A stretch of DNA of 64,000 bases. Origin: Perognathus longimembris pacificus (taxonomy: Eukaryota > Chordata > Mammalia > Rodentia > Heteromyidae). The notes beneath the pieces are model-generated. The model was not told the origin of the DNA, searched no databases, and saw only the letters and a program-made list of their open reading frames with translations. The translations under genes and the position numbers were made by a program. The stretch lies in assembly GCF_023159225.1 (NCBI RefSeq), contig NC_063164.1, positions 72,587,300 to 72,651,299 on the forward strand. The letters are read 5' to 3'. How positions within the stretch are numbered: the first letter of the stretch is position 1; every line of letters begins with the position of its first letter. Positions 45,251 through 59,173 of the stretch are shown here, in pieces.

Positions 45251-46620
45251 AGAAGTCTCTTTTGTCATTTGAGTATTTCAAAAGAATGAAGCCAGTTATG
45301 GGCAGCACAGATGGTGGTTGTGAAAGGAACTGAAAAGGGATGCATTTGGCTATGGTTACCCAGCAAGAACCTCTTTATAGGTTCTGAGGTATTTTGTGAC
45401 ACTTTTGGTCAATCAATGACTACAATTCTTTGAACGTCCAGAAACCAATCAAGTAGTACAAGGGTTGAGGCATCACATCTAGTGATGGATTTTCTTGGTG
45501 GCAAATTTCCAAGCTAATGCAAGGCAACACATGTTAAGGGATAGGATGCCAGTTATAGTGCAGTCTGATAATCATGAGACTGGGGTGTTAAATGAGCTGG
45601 TTTCTTGATTATTCTTCTCCTTAATGTGTTGATCTGTTTTGTGAAATAGAAAAAATGTTTGTATCAAATGGTGAACTTTATACTGCAAATTTTATTGAAT
45701 TTCCAAATAATGGTATCTTTTTCAGAAAAAGAAAGACTCTTTTGTTGAGGGTAAATAAAAGCAGCTCACCTGTTTTTTTTTTTTGTTGTTGTTGTTAAAT
45801 CAATGCTGCATTTCAAATTCTGTTAGGTCTATCTATTTTTGTTTTTCTTTCATTCTTAGGACATGGTTCTTCACTTATAGGTATAGCTCTTCTGGAGTCT
45901 CAATAGAAATCCAGAAGTGTTTACTTAGTCTGGTATTTATGTCTACACTATAGAGTCAAGCTTCTGCTCAGTTTCTTGACTTCTCAGACATTGCTTTCTA
46001 TTTGCTGTTTCAGTATTTCAATCTGGTCATGTATAGTTGAGGATTTGGCAAATGTCTTCAGATAAATAGTACACTGAATTTTGGCCTCAACTTCTTTAGG
46101 ATCTTCCTCTATCAAATCTCATGTAACCTGGAATCCTGACCTCCAACTTTGTTTTTTTAAGCCTCTTGAAACTGTTGCAAGATCTAGGCTGCAGTTCTCC
46201 ATTAGAACTCCTTATGTTACTCTGAGAATTGGGGAATTCCTTAAGTAAATTGAAGAGACAAATGTGGAGCTCAGCTCTATATGTTTTCCTTTCCTCTGAA
46301 AACTTGGCTGGTTAAGTCCTGGCTATCTCAATTGTCCACTGAGGACTCCCAAAGAACTGTTATTGACATTTTGTCTAGGATGCAAATGGTTCCTAAGGCA
46401 TCAGTCCAGTGCAAACTGTTGCATCATGGCTACATGAAATTAAGGATGCTGCATTTGACTTTTCTCCAACAAAGACGTGTAGTGTGAATGACATGAAGTA
46501 GAGTCTTTAGGGAAATTAGGGAAGCTGCCAGGGTACAAATCAAATATAATAAAGAAGTGGACCTAAGTTAAGGTCAGTTCTTTTGACATATTAAGTCAAA
46601 GTTTAAGAATGTGTTTCATA
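45251..46620. other. Long stretch without a recognised gene
   Basis: A short T-run and TTG repeat lie near 45771-45797. Otherwise unassigned. Confidence 0.45.
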
Positions 46621-46632
46621 CTCAGTTTTGGG

Positions 46633-46812
46633 TGATTTTTTTTGGCCAGTCCTGGGCCTTGGACTCAGGGCCTGAGCTGGTACCATCCCTCTGCCACCTG
46701 AGCCACAGCGCCCCTTCTGGCCGTTTTCCATATATGTGGTGCTGGGGAATCGAACCGAGAGCTTCATGTGTAGGAGGCAAGCACTCTTGCCACTAGGCCA
46801 TATTCCCAGCCC
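46633..46812 (-). mobile_element. IDL-Geo-type SINE with internal deletion
   Basis: A T8 run, 'ggccagtcctgggccttgga' and the end 'attcccagccc' identify it. About 30 bases of the right monomer, including the 'ctcaaggctagc' part, are missing. The 12-base target duplication with one mismatch, 'ctcagttttggg' and 'cttagttttggg', lies at 46621-46632 and 46813-46824. Confidence 0.93.
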
Positions 46813-46824
46813 CTTAGTTTTGGG

Positions 46825-48161
46825 GTTTTGAAAATCATTAAATGATTTGTTTTAATTCTCTATGCAATTCTTCCCCACTACAATATGGTAAAGGAAAATT
46901 CTAAGTATATTGCAATGATGTCATAGGGAATTTATGCTTTTACAATTGATACAGATGCATGCAGTGTATACTGCTATCCACTTGGGTTGGATAATGTATC
47001 TTCTGGTACATTTTCTGCAAGAATATTTAGCATATTCTCCCTTCATACTTAAATGTAGACTACGGCTGGGATCCTGCCCTGAGTATTTATTGTCACATTC
47101 TTTCTCTTGCCTGGAAACTATGGCTCACTGATATAGATGGATAAGAAGATTCTTAACATACACATTTCAAATCTATGTTTCTGAAAGATTAAAGCCCTGG
47201 TTCAGAGGGTCATGTTTGAAGATGCACATAAGGAGGATGCATTTTAAAAGGGCAAATCAGGCAAATAGTGTGTGTTTATGGGCCAAGGGAATAATAATTT
47301 CAAATCAACAAATGTTAAAAGATTATTTGTTGCATTACTATGTGACTTCTTAGATGATACTTTCTTTTGACTTTTTCTTCTGGCCCAGACTTTTCTGTTG
47401 GTTAATCTTTGACACATATGTTACTTTTGTTTAACTATAGAAGGGTCAGAGTGAGACAGATGGATTTGGCCACACAATTTTTCTATGGTGCTCAACTTAT
47501 TCTGCACATTTGATAATTTTCTTTCTTCCTCAGTTCTATTTCTTACTTTATTAATAATGGCCCCTGGAAAAATGTCAGTTTGATAGGAATTCTCTTATAG
47601 AGAGACATTTAATATTAACAAGATCTTTGCCTGAGGGAAAATCAGAACAATCACCTACCCTCTTGAAGTTGGTAGCAGTAATGAGTTCTTAAAATTTTCT
47701 ATTTTTCCAAGAGAGGAGGCCCTGCACCTACCATAAAGAAACCGGTGTTCTGTTGGAAAATAATATTGAATAAGGAGAGGGAAATGAAGCCTGTGAGTGA
47801 TAAATATTTACATTTTGTGGAGGCTTTCAGTAAGGTCATGAGGGATGAATGGGATAATTTTGTATGAGAAAGTGACAGCATATTCTCTGAAATAGCCAAG
47901 GTGATATTGCTCAGGCCTCCAGCAGTAATGTAAGATAAGTTTCTGAAGGGGATATTCTCAGTTGCTCTAAGTTCCATAAGGGAACTTAGATGTCCACTTT
48001 TTCTTTTTCTTTTCTGGTAGAGATTCTGCTTTTATCATTGAAGGACTAAAGTATGTTTAAGGGAAATTTATAAAAGAATGTAGCATTAATTCTTGAAAAT
48101 GAGAAATATCAAGCACAATCATCTATTCATCTCATTCATTGATTTCTTTTTAGCCAATTGC
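46825..48161. other. Long stretch without a recognised gene or repeat
   Basis: Unassigned sequence. A 92-codon frame on the minus strand at 47699-47977 has no motif. Confidence 0.45.
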
Positions 48162-48189
48162 AAAAAACAAACAAACAAACAAACAAAAA
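48162..48189. repeat. (AAAC)n repeat
   Basis: Five to six AAAC units followed by an A-run. Confidence 0.85.
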
Positions 48190-50684
48190 AACCCAAAACC
48201 TGATTCCAAACACATATGAGGGATGTTCTGGTAATTCCAGTACAGAATTCAAAAATATTTTTTGGGACTATTTTGTTTGATTAAGATTTTTTTTGTTCAG
48301 TTAGAATGTTAATGATTTTTTGTTTGCTTTGCCTAACAAGGTTATGAATGATGAGGCAGTTACAGCCAGACGTGTAGGCTCCAAGGTTTGCAATTTAAGT
48401 AGGGAGTACTTGAAAGGGAGAGAGGGAGAATTCTCTCTTATAATATGCATAGCTTGCTGAAACCTGAGTTTCTCAGATTGTCTTCTTTGAGTTCCCATAT
48501 CTGTAAGAATAAAGGGAAAGCAGGAGGCAGCACAGCAGACTTGGGAGGCAGATTAGTTTTCTTAAGTGCAGTGAATGCAATCCCAAAGCAGCAACTTTCC
48601 CATGATGCCCTGCTGCAGCCTTGTATTTCCAGGGGCTGTGGGCTCCCTGTAGCTGAGAGAGACGAATGTCATACCAGAAGCTAATATTTTCTGACATCTT
48701 GTTCATTCAGAAGAGTTGGAAATGGAATCTTGTTACTATGGATATCTCCTTAAAGATATATAGACAAACTTGTGTAGAATAAAAAAAAAAATTTCTCCTC
48801 AGAATTTCCCCATTTCCCTTTTGAGCTTCTTGTTCACATTTTAACAAAGGTCTTCAGCCCAATTGTTGGCTTTCGGTCCTTCCACATAGGGAATCAGAAC
48901 ATCTGGTACATAGTATATGTATTTGACCATTATCAGCTTTATGACTTCATTCTTAGAGAAATGGGTGACAACTTAAGGTACATGGGTGGGATATGAAGAG
49001 AGAGAGATAGTTGGCATGGGAATAATTTTGGAGACATTCTAAACATGACATATGTTGTGACCACCTCCTCTAACTAAGCAGTTAGCCTCACAAGGCTTGA
49101 TATATTGATGATATTATTGAAAGAGCAGACAGAAATGTGATTGGTTTGGTTTAAACCAGCCTGAGGCAAGAGACCTCGCTGGAAATTGCCATTTGGCTTT
49201 GCAATCTATTATGGGCCTTAGAGATTTGCCCTTCCCAGTCAGTTTCACTTCCAATTCCACCTTGACACTTCCCTTAATTTTGTTTAGGAAACAGGGTTAC
49301 CAAGCTACTGAGGAGGAGTAGGAAGTAGATAAGCTCAAGCTACAGTGAACCTTAGGAAAGGAAAAACAACAACCCAACAACAACTAAGAACCAACTATCT
49401 GAAAGTCTCTGGAGAGGGTCTGGCCTGAGTTTTTCCATTTCTTGACTGGCAGTCACAGCAAGTGAGGAGTCTGTGTGGTTCTGAATTCTGCTGTCTTCAT
49501 CCACTTTCCCCTGTGGCTAAGGCAGGCCTCTTGAAAAGCATCTCAGATACCAGCCCATGATAGCTCAGGTATCAGCAGGAAAGGAAAAGGGGAACAATTC
49601 CTCCAGGGTATCAGAGTACTGTTTGCTTTCTCACCTTGGTGAGCGTCTGAAAGGCATGCCTAGGCTTTCGCTCTTGGGAAAAGTGATCCTCTTTGCTGAT
49701 CTTGAGATGAGGAAGACACCCCATCTACCTGTGTTCTCTTGTTTGCTGAAACTAATTCCAAAGATTCAAGGATAGGCATAGATGAAGATCCATATTTACT
49801 AAAAAGTAGGGTGTGCAATCAACTAGTAGCATGAAGATGAATGTAGTTAGTGCAAAAGCAGCCTTCTATGTATTACTTTAAACACAGGCATGCATTTATT
49901 TTTCATAGGAACTTTTAGTTTCTGGCAAATGAAACTGACTTGTTTCCACGATTGTAACAAAATTATCTTAAGTTAGAAAAGGGAAATCACTTTTAAAAGA
50001 GTATTAAAGGAATAATAGTACATTGGTTTGCTGAGATAAAATACCCACGAATGATTAAAGCCTAAGAAATGTGGGCCCAGAGCAAAAGTAATTGAGAACT
50101 GAATTTTAAATATATTTATAGATTTGTATGCTATGGATATTATATAGGAGTTAGTGGTTTGGTCCTGTATGTTTACTTACAATTTGCCTCCTAAAAGAAA
50201 GTATTGTGAATTTTAATCCCACAATGTGCTTTTAAAAAGCAACAAGAGGCTGTGTTTGACTCTAGGCTTTTAATATTGGTTCTTGATTTGACTGTTGAGT
50301 ACTTGAAGCTAATTCTAAAATATTGAACTGTGAGAGTCTATATGGTTTCCAGATTTAGTGGCTCTAAATCCATTCATTCTATGCCTAGAGCTAATATTGT
50401 TTCCCTATACCCAATTCAACTCTCTAACATCCTGGGAAATTATCAATAATAAAATACATGCATAGTTTTTCACTAACAAGAAAAGATGTCTTGAAGACAA
50501 GAAAACAGAAATGCAAGCTTTGCATGCATTCATTCACTTAAAATAGCTTGAAAAGATTTTTGTGGAGAGAAATGAACATATTGAGTGAAACATTAAGGAT
50601 GATGCAGTACAGTCACTGTTTCTATGCAGCATGTTGTTTACAGGATATAAAATACAACAGGATTATGGCTTTTTTAAAATAGAT
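48190..50684. other. Long stretch without a recognised gene or repeat
   Basis: Unassigned sequence. Open frames at 48445-48706 on both strands overlap one another and show no motif. Confidence 0.45.
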
Positions 50685-50845
50685 TGTGGGCTTTGGGGTC
50701 TGACAAATGTGGGTGTGATTGTCACTGTTTCCTACTTTTCACTATATTATCGTGGATCTATCACCTGTAATCCCCAGTTTCCTTAACTATGAATTTAAAA
50801 AATAACTTTGTTGTGCGATAAATTTAGGAAAGATAACATCAAGGA
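50685..50845 (+). mobile_element. MIR element
   Basis: The order 'tgggctttggggtctgacaaatgtggg', 'ggatctatcacctgtaatccccagtttccttaactatga' matches the MIR core in sense. It is diverged. Confidence 0.65.
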
Positions 50846-52575
50846 TTAATGTGGAAATCTATGATTTTTTCCTCATTTAGAAGTGAATCACCCAATTTGG
50901 CACTTAAGTTTATACTGATATGTTGTATTTAATAGCTGCTTGATTTAATAGCTGCTTAGTTACAACAGCATAAGTCCATTATGTGAAGAACAGTATGTTT
51001 CTCTTTATATTGCCTACATTTCTGGAGTCAGAATCAGTACTCAAGGTCCACAGGCTGATTTAGGAGGACAATAAGGTAAATAGGGTAAACATGATTTTTC
51101 TCATAGTTTTGTAAACTGCAGGAAGCTCTGAGACCTAGCACAGTCCTGTGTCATTGGCATGAATCCTGATGGTAAACGGTGACATCTTCTCTGGGATATG
51201 GTGTTGTATGGTGAAGAAATTCACCAAGATTTTTTTAGTTTGGTGCTTAATGCCTTAGTTCCCCTGTTAATTGGTGATTTTTGTTTTATTTCTTCAGGCA
51301 ACTAAATTAAAGCATATCTGTTGTAACTTTTGATGCTTTCTTCTTTCATTCTGACTTCTATGGAGATGGGCATCTAGTCACTGTCTGTGGCAAAATATTT
51401 CTTTCTTATTCCTGAAGCTAATTATTGCTAATTTCTACCTCATCCTCATTTTTATATTTTCCAAGCACTGTAATTGTAAAGAAACTATGAGTTTTGTATG
51501 TGATTCTGGATCTGACTCTTGGTTATGTTCTTGTTGGAATGACTAGAATAAAATCAGCAGATGCATTACCAGGAAATATTTAAATTCATGCATGTATTAA
51601 GCATTTCTTGGGTAGGAAAGGAATATGACTAGTTTGTTGGGATAGCTTATTTCTACTGAAAATCTGAAAATTGAAAGTTATTTTGTAATTAAAACAATTC
51701 ACTGGGGCTTAAAAATATGGAACATTACTGAAATGACTTCAGGAAGAATTTCTAGATTTTCTTAGTTACGTGAAGTTACAGTCAGTCATAGGACTTTTAA
51801 GTGGGTTGGAGTAGTCATTATTTAATTTGTTCCAAAATTATTTTATTCTACAGCTATTTTTAGACAAATAATTTTATACTTTCAATAGCAGCTTAAGTAC
51901 CAGCTATGTGTGGAACAAGTATATGTGTTATGATGTTGTTTATGAACTTTACACATTGGTACAAATGGCAAAATAAGCATTTTCTAAAGTTCCAAAATAG
52001 AACTTGACCACCACAGAACCATGCGTCCTCAATGTCAGGAATAATGTGTACTATTTCAACTTTTGTATACAATGCCAAGCAATAAGAAGGTACTGATTAC
52101 TGACAAGTGAATGAATGAAAGAATGAAGCAAGAGATGCCAAATCATCTAAAGTGCATCGCTCGTGCTAGATACTTTCTTGTGAGTATTGTGGCTGGCTAG
52201 GTATGGGTCAGGAATTTGGAGATACCTCAGGGTACCTTTTGCATCAAAATTCAGATCAGTGGAAATACCAAAATGTCAATATCAGTACATTAGTTTTCAT
52301 CCACTAAATTCTTATAAATGACTAAGATATTTAGGAAGAATTATAGAGTTATCGGACCCATCAAATCACAAGCTCCAATATCACTTAATAAATATCTAAT
52401 AGTTTCAGATATTGGCACTTGCCAATAAATGTAGAATGGTTGAAGCAAAGTTGAAGCAAAGTATTTCTACGTGTTGTGAAAGTCACAAGATAAGAATACT
52501 ATCGGCTCTACTGGCTTTACACAGTTTTCTGATGAAGATCTGGTCAAGATGGAACTTATGTCTATTTGCCACACA
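50846..52575. other. Long stretch without a recognised gene or repeat
   Basis: Unassigned sequence. A 20-base direct repeat around 'gatttaatagctgcttg' occurs near 50925-50960. Confidence 0.45.
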
Positions 52576-52832
52576 GCCAAATTCCAACTCTGTGAGTTCA
52601 AGTCCTGGCTTTACTACATTGTAGCTGTTGTGACCATGGACAGTTTACATTATTTTTGGCTCTTACTACCCTTTTCTGAAAAATGATGAAAACTTTTACT
52701 TGTTCTACCTCCCTCATGGAGTTTTTGTAAAGAAAAAAATGAAATAATCCATATAAAACATTTATTAGTCTGTATGGCACATAATTATAGCCAAGTAAGT
52801 ATTGGAAGCTATTATTATTAATATTATTACTG
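52576..52832 (+). mobile_element. MIR element, nearly full length
   Basis: The segment runs 'gagttcaagtcctggctttactacattgtagctgttgtgaccatgg', 'ctacctccctcatggagtttttgta', 'ctgtatggcacataattatagccaagtaag' and ends in an ATT-rich tail. This is the complete MIR order in sense. Confidence 0.85.
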
Positions 52833-53652
52833 CCTCATTGAGGCATGAAAATAACCAAGCTTTTAAGTGTTACTTGGCAAGTAGAAAATGAAATATTTTT
52901 AACTCTTTGGAAACCAGATTTCCTTATACTGCTCCATGCTAATGGAACAGTAAAGGTGTACACAGGAGTGTCTGCCAGATTGTAATTGCCTTTCACTTTT
53001 TTTCCCCCTGGTGTAGTGATTATCACATGGTGAACTTTTGAATAAATATTTGGTGATTGAGAAAGCATGCAAGTTACAGAAAGCCTCAGAGTGTAATGCT
53101 CCATCCAGAGTATCAAGAATAGTTTAAAATTTTTGTATTGGTTTTGTTTTATGATAATATTTCAAATCTTATTTTTTTAAATAAAATAAATCTTTTAAAA
53201 TGTATCTGGATGTGTTTGTTTTTAGAAAGAAGCTACTAATGTTGTTTAGATAGGCACAATCTGTACTTTTCTATAAATATGTCACATTTTCAAACTCCAA
53301 GAGAGAAACAATAAAAAGATTCAATCACCCTTCTATTGTTTCAAAGTTCATCCATTTTGTAGATTTTTTTAAAAAGAAATAATTCCTGGTGTCAGTTGAG
53401 ACTATGGTGACAACAGGATGGGCCCAGGTTTGTATATAAATCAATCTGTCCTTAGTGTGTAAAATCCAGCAGCTGCCCAATGCACTTGGCTCTCCATCCT
53501 CAACAAGTCTTCTTGTGACTGGTGGGTTAAATGTGGAAAACCCTGGAACCAAACATACCCCAATGCCCCATGCTACCTACTTTTAAGAGCAGGCTCACAT
53601 ATAGCTGCATATATTTTCACTGACCCCTTAAGGATAATTTCAGACACTCCTT
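52833..53652. other. No recognisable gene or repeat
   Basis: Unassigned sequence up to the target duplication of the second full-length L1. Confidence 0.45.
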
Positions 53653-54129
53653 TAGCATGCCTTTCTTTTTTTTTTCTTCTTCAAATTTTTATTATCAAAC
53701 TGATGTGCAGAGAGGTCACAGTTTCATACGTTAGGCATTGGATACATTTCTTGTACTGTTTGTTACATCCTCCCTAATTACCCCCTCCCTCATCCCCTTT
53801 CCCTGTCTCCCCATGAGGTGTTCAGTTCACTTACACGAAACAGTTTTGCAAGTATTGCTTTTGTAGTTGTTTGTCTTTTTTTACCCTGTGTCTCTCGATT
53901 TTGGTATTCCCTTTCAATTTTCTAGTTCTAATACAAGTACAGACGGTTTCCAATATACTCAGATAAGATTACAGAGATAGTGTAGATACAACCACAGGAA
54001 GGTGATACAAGAACATCATCAATAGTAGAAGTTACAGATACACATGGGACATTGAAAGTAGTTACAACTGTGATATAACAATCGTTTCCATAACATGGAG
54101 GTCATTTCACTTAGCATCATCTTATGTGA

Positions 54130-57100
54130 TCATAAGGGCATAGCTATTGGGCTCTTGTGATCATCTGCTGTGACTTGCCTAAACCTGTGCTAATTATTCC
54201 CAATAAGGGAGACCATAGAGTCCATGTTTGGGTCTGGCTCACTTTACTTAGTATAATTTTTTCCAAGTCCTTCCATTTCCTTATAAATGGGGCAATGTCA
54301 TTCTTTCTGATAGAGGCATAAAATTCCATTTTGTATATGTACCACATTTTCCTGATCCATTCGTCTACTGAGGGGCATCTGGGTTGGTTCCAGATTCTAG
54401 CTATGACAAATTGCGCTGCAATGAACATTGTTGTGCTGGTGGCTTTACTGTGATTTTGTTTGTGGTTTTTTTAGATAGATAACCAAAAGTGGGGTTGCTA
54501 GGTCATAGGCGAGTTCTATGTTTAGCCTTCTGAGGAATCTCCAAACTGCTTGCCAGAGTGGTAGAACCAGTTTACATTCCCACCACCAATGAAGTAGGGT
54601 TCCCTTTTGGTCACATCTCCTCCAACAGTAGTATTTGTTAGTTTTCTTCATATAGGACATTCTTACTGGGGTGAGATGGAATCTCAATGTTGTTTTGATT
54701 TGCATTTCTTTTATAGCCAGTGATGTAGAGCACTTTTTCATATGTCTCTTGGCCATTCTCATTTCCTCATCAGAGAAGTCCCTTTGTAAGTCTTTAGCCC
54801 ACTTGATGAGGGGGCTATTGGTTCTTTGCAGTTTTGTTATGGAGGAAGGTAATTTTTTAGTTCTACATATATTTTAGATATGAGGCCTTTGTGCATTGAA
54901 TGGCCAATAAAGATCTTCTCCCAGTCTGTAGGCTTTTAGTTTATCTTGCAAACTATGTCCTTTGCTGTGCAGAAGCTCTGCAGTTTGATGCAGTCCCATT
55001 TGTCCAACCTTTCTTTGATTTGTAGCCTTTCAGGGTCTTTGTTAAGGAAGTTCCGTCCTGTGCCAAGGAGCCCAAGTGTTTCTCCTACTTCTTCCTTTAG
55101 TGTTTTCAGGGTGTCTGTTTTGATTTCGAGGTCTTTAATCCACTTGGAATTGATTTTGGTGCAGGGTGATATATAAGGATCTAATTTTAGTTTGTTGCAT
55201 GTGTTGAACCAGTTTTGCCACACCATTTGTTAAAGAGGCTATCTTTCTTCCAAACTATTGTTTTAGCTCCTTTATCAAAGATTAAGTAGGCATAGTTCTG
55301 TGGGTTCATTTCTGGGTCTTCAATTCTGTTCCATTGGTCTTCAGGCCTGTTCCGGTGCCAATACCAAGCTGTTTTGATTACTATAGCTTTATAATACAGC
55401 TTGAAGTTGGGTATTGTAATTCCGCCAGCACTGTTCTTTCTGCTTAGGATTGTTTTTGCTATTCTAGTTCTTTTATTGTTCCATATGAATTTCTGGATTG
55501 CTTCCTCTATTTCATTAAAAAATGGTGTTGGGATATTAATGGGTATTGCATTGAATTTGTGGATAGCCTTTGGCAATATTGCCATTTTGATTATATTCAT
55601 CCTCCCAATCAAGGAGCACGGGAGGTTTTTCCATTTCCTTAGTTCTGACTTAATTTCGTTTTTCCAGCTTTTAAAGTTCTCATCAAAGAGGTCTCTCACT
55701 TCTTTGGTTAAGGTTATTCCTAGGTATTTTATGATTTTGGGGGCTATTGCAAAAGGAGTTGCGTTCCTGATTTCAGCCTCGGTCTTCGGGTCGTGAGCAT
55801 AGAGAAAGGCCATTGATTTTTGAGGGTTTATTTTATATCCTGCAACTTTGCCAAAGTTGTGGATCAGCTCTAGTAGCTTGGGGGTAGAGTCTATGGGGTT
55901 CTTTAGGTATAGGATCATGTCATCTGCGAAGAGAGAAAGTTTAACTTCATCTTTTCCTAGTTGGATCCCCTTTATATTTTCTTCTTGCCTAATTGCTCTG
56001 GTTAGAAATTCTAGTACTATGTTGAAGAGGAGGGGAGAGAGTGGACATCCCTGCCTTGTTCCTGATTTTAAAGGGAATGGCTTTAGTTTTTCACCATTTA
56101 GAGTTATGCTTGCTGTTGGTTTGTCATAAACTGCCTTGATTATATTCAGGAATGTTCCCTGCAATCCCCGTTTTTCCAGGGCCTTTAGCATAAGTGGGTG
56201 CTGGATTTTATGGACCACTTTTTCCACATCCCGAGATAAAACCATGTGGTTCTTTACCTTGCTCCGGTTGATGTGGTGGATTACATTAGTTGACTTGCGT
56301 ATATTAAACCAACTTTGCATCCCTGAGATGAATCCAGTTTGATTGTGGTTTATGATTTTTTTGATGACCTGTTGAATTCGATTGGCAAGAATATTGTAGA
56401 GAATTTTTGCGTCTATGTTCATCAGGGAAATCGGTCTATAGTCCTCTTTCCGTGATTAGTCCCTGCCTGGTTTTGGGATGAGGGTTACAGTAGCTTCATA
56501 AAATGTGTCTGGTAGTGAACGTTCTCTTTCAATTTCATTGAAGAGTTTGAGAAATATTGGTGTGAGTTCTGTTTTGAAGGCCTTGTAGAATTCTGCAGTG
56601 AATCCGTCTGGACCTGGGCTTTTCTGGGATGGGAGATCATTTATTGCCATTTTTATTTCAATACTGGATATGGGTCTGTTTAGAAGGTTTAAATCTTCAT
56701 GGATGATTTTGGGGTTATGAATTATTCTAGGAAATCATCCATTTCTTCCAAGTTCTCTAATTTGTTGGCATAAAAGTTTGCAAAATAATCCCTTATTATT
56801 TTCTGAATTTCGATTATTTCTGTGGTGATGTTACCTGTTTCATCTCTTATCTTGTTTATTTGAGTGTGTTGCCTTCATTTTTTGGTCAGGTTTGCCAGGG
56901 GTCTGTCTATCTTGTTGATTTTTCAAAGAACCAACTCTTTGTTTTGTTGATTCTTTCGATGGGTTTTTCGTCTCTAATTGATTTAATTCTGATTTGATTT
57001 TAATTATTTGCTTCTGTCTATTGACGGGGTTTGGCTTGTAGTTTTTTTTCAAGTAAATTAAGGTGCTTCCTTAAGTTATTCAGTTGCTGTTTCTCCAGTT

Positions 57101-58019
57101 TGTTGGTGTATGCACTCAGAGATATAAATTTTCCTCTGAGTACTGCCTTTGCTGTGTCCCAAAGGAGCTGGTACTTTGTGTCCTCATCTTGGTTGAATTC
57201 CATAAACATTTGAATTTCCGTTTTAATTTCTTCAATAACCCACTGATGGGTCAGCAGTGTGTTGTTTACTCTCCATGAATTGTAGGATTTTCTCTGGTTG
57301 CTGTTTGAGTTGAGCTTTAATTTTATTCCATTGTGGTCTGAAAGAATGCAGTGAATGTTTTTGATACTTCTGAATCTTTACTGATTTTCTTTGTGCCCTA
57401 AGATGTGATCTATTTTGGAGAATGTTCTATGTGCTGTGGAGAAGAATGTGTATTCTGTTGTTTCTGGGTGGAATATTCTGTAGATGTCGGTTAAGTCTAG
57501 TTGGTCTATGCAATTATTTAGTTCTGTGATTTCTTTGTTCAGTTTTTGGCATGTTGATCTGTCCAGAGGTGGTAGTGGAGTGTTAAAGTCCCCAACTATC
57601 AATGTGTTTGGGTCTATGAGTGTTTTTAGAGTCAGTAGTGTTTTTTGATGAAGTTGGGTGCTCCTGCATTTGGTGTGTAGATATTTAGAATGGTTATATC
57701 TTCCTGTAGGAGAGATCCCTTTACTAGTATGTAGTAACCTTCTTTGTTTCTTCTTACCTTTTTTAATTTGAAGTCAATTTTGTCTGAAACTAGGATTGCA
57801 ACTCCAGCCTGCTTATGGGGGCCATTTGCTTGATAGATTTGATTCCAGCCTTTCACTTAGAAGTTGTTTACTTTTGCTGGATAGATGTGTCTCCTGGAGG
57901 CAGCAGAAAGATGGATCTTGATTTTTGATCCAACTTATGAGCCTATGTCGTTTGATTGGTGAATTAAGTCCATTAATGTTGAGAGTTAGGATTGAGAGAT
58001 GATTGTTTGTTCCTTTCAC
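54130..58019 (-). pseudogene. L1 copy B ORF2, multiply broken
   Basis: The endonuclease start ('LTLNINGLNSPIKRHR', just downstream of 58019) is recognisable, but the expected start codon reads GTG. Frames then change several times: 57813-58019, 57632-57856, 57378-57602, 57018-57209, 56456-56650, 55187-56422, 54936-55226, 54445-54762, 54144-54428. The reverse-transcriptase 'FADD' survives (complement near 55920-55932), as do the C-rich motif and the 'FIAAQFVIARIW' C-terminus. A small deletion near 54226-54232 shifts the last part, so the natural stop near 54130 is no longer reached in frame. Confidence 0.9.
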
Positions 58020-58174
58020 TATCACTATATTTTTTAAAGCTGTTTCTTGCCATTTCTTGTTCTGATGTTTACTATTTAGGGTTCATTTCTCTGTCTGTAT
58101 TGGGATCTTGATTATTTTCCCTGTATATTATTTTCCCTGTATCTTTGAGGATTTTCTGTTTGGTTTGGTTTGGC

Positions 58175-59173
58175 CTAGATATTTTGATTCAGTTTTTCCT
58201 TACTGTGGAAGACTTTTATTTGACCTTTGGCTATGAATGAGAGTTTGGCTGGGTACAGTATTCTTGGTTGGTAGTTATTTTTATTTAGTGTTTGGTATAC
58301 CTCATTCCAGGCTCTCCTTGCTTTCATGGTCTCTGCTGAGAAGTCTGGGGTAATTCTGATTGCTTTTCCTTTATATGTGATTGTTTTCTTCTCCCTAACA
58401 GCTTTAAGGATTCTTTCCTTGTACTCTACTGATCCTGTTTTGATCACAATGTGTCAGTGGGATGTCCTATTCTGGTCTGGTCAGTTTGGGGTTCTAAATG
58501 CTTCTTGTATCTGTATAGGCCTATCCTTCTGGATATTTGGGAAGTTCTCAGTTAATATTCTATTAAATATGTTACCTATCCCATTAACTTTTTTCTCCAA
58601 GTTTTCCTCAATACCTATTATCCTTAAAGTGGGCTTCCTGATCGTGTCCTGAATCTCCTGTAGCAATCTGTTTTGTTGATGGGACTGGATATGTATTGAT
58701 TTTTGAACTTTCTCCATAGATTCTAGGGAATCCTCAGCTCCTGAGATTCGATCCTCTGCTTCAGTTAGTTGGGACTGTAGGCTAGTTACTTGATTTTGAA
58801 TCTCTTTTCCTTCTGACTTGTCTTTCCTGATGATTTCCATGTCTTCTCTTAGGTCTTGCATGGACTTCTTTACTTCATTAATTTGGTTTTGAGTGCTGTC
58901 TCTCAAATCTTTTACCTGGGTAGCTATCTTTTCATTTGACTCTTGAATTTCATTTATCTTTCTATTTGTTGAGGCCATGAAATCATCTATTACTTTATGG
59001 AAGGATTGCTGTATTGATTCAAACTTTTTAGTTAACATGTTTTTCAGTAGACTTTGTAGAGCATTTTAGGGGTTCTCTTCTATGTCTTTGGTTGACTGCT
59101 CTGTTTCCTGCTTGTTTTGATTGGGAGAAAAGACTCCGTTGTTTGCCATCTTTCTTATGTTTCTTCTGACCAT
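58175..59173 (-). pseudogene. L1 copy B ORF1, three in-frame stops
   Basis: From the ATG at 59173 the frame can be followed without any shift to its stop at 58175, 332 residues in full length. It is interrupted by TAA at 59066-59068 (codon 36) and by two TGA codons near 58440-58485. A coiled coil ('VTSLQSQLTEAEDRISGAED'), the RRM ('LRIIGIEENL') and the C-terminal domain ('NNYQPRILYPAKLSF') are all recognisable. The two TGA codons sit where arginine would fit, as expected from CGA to TGA decay. Confidence 0.92.

Noticed and set aside
48445..48706. Overlapping frames on both strands, somewhat GC-richer
   Set aside because: I checked it as a candidate exon. It has no splice-site pair around a conserved frame and no recognisable protein.
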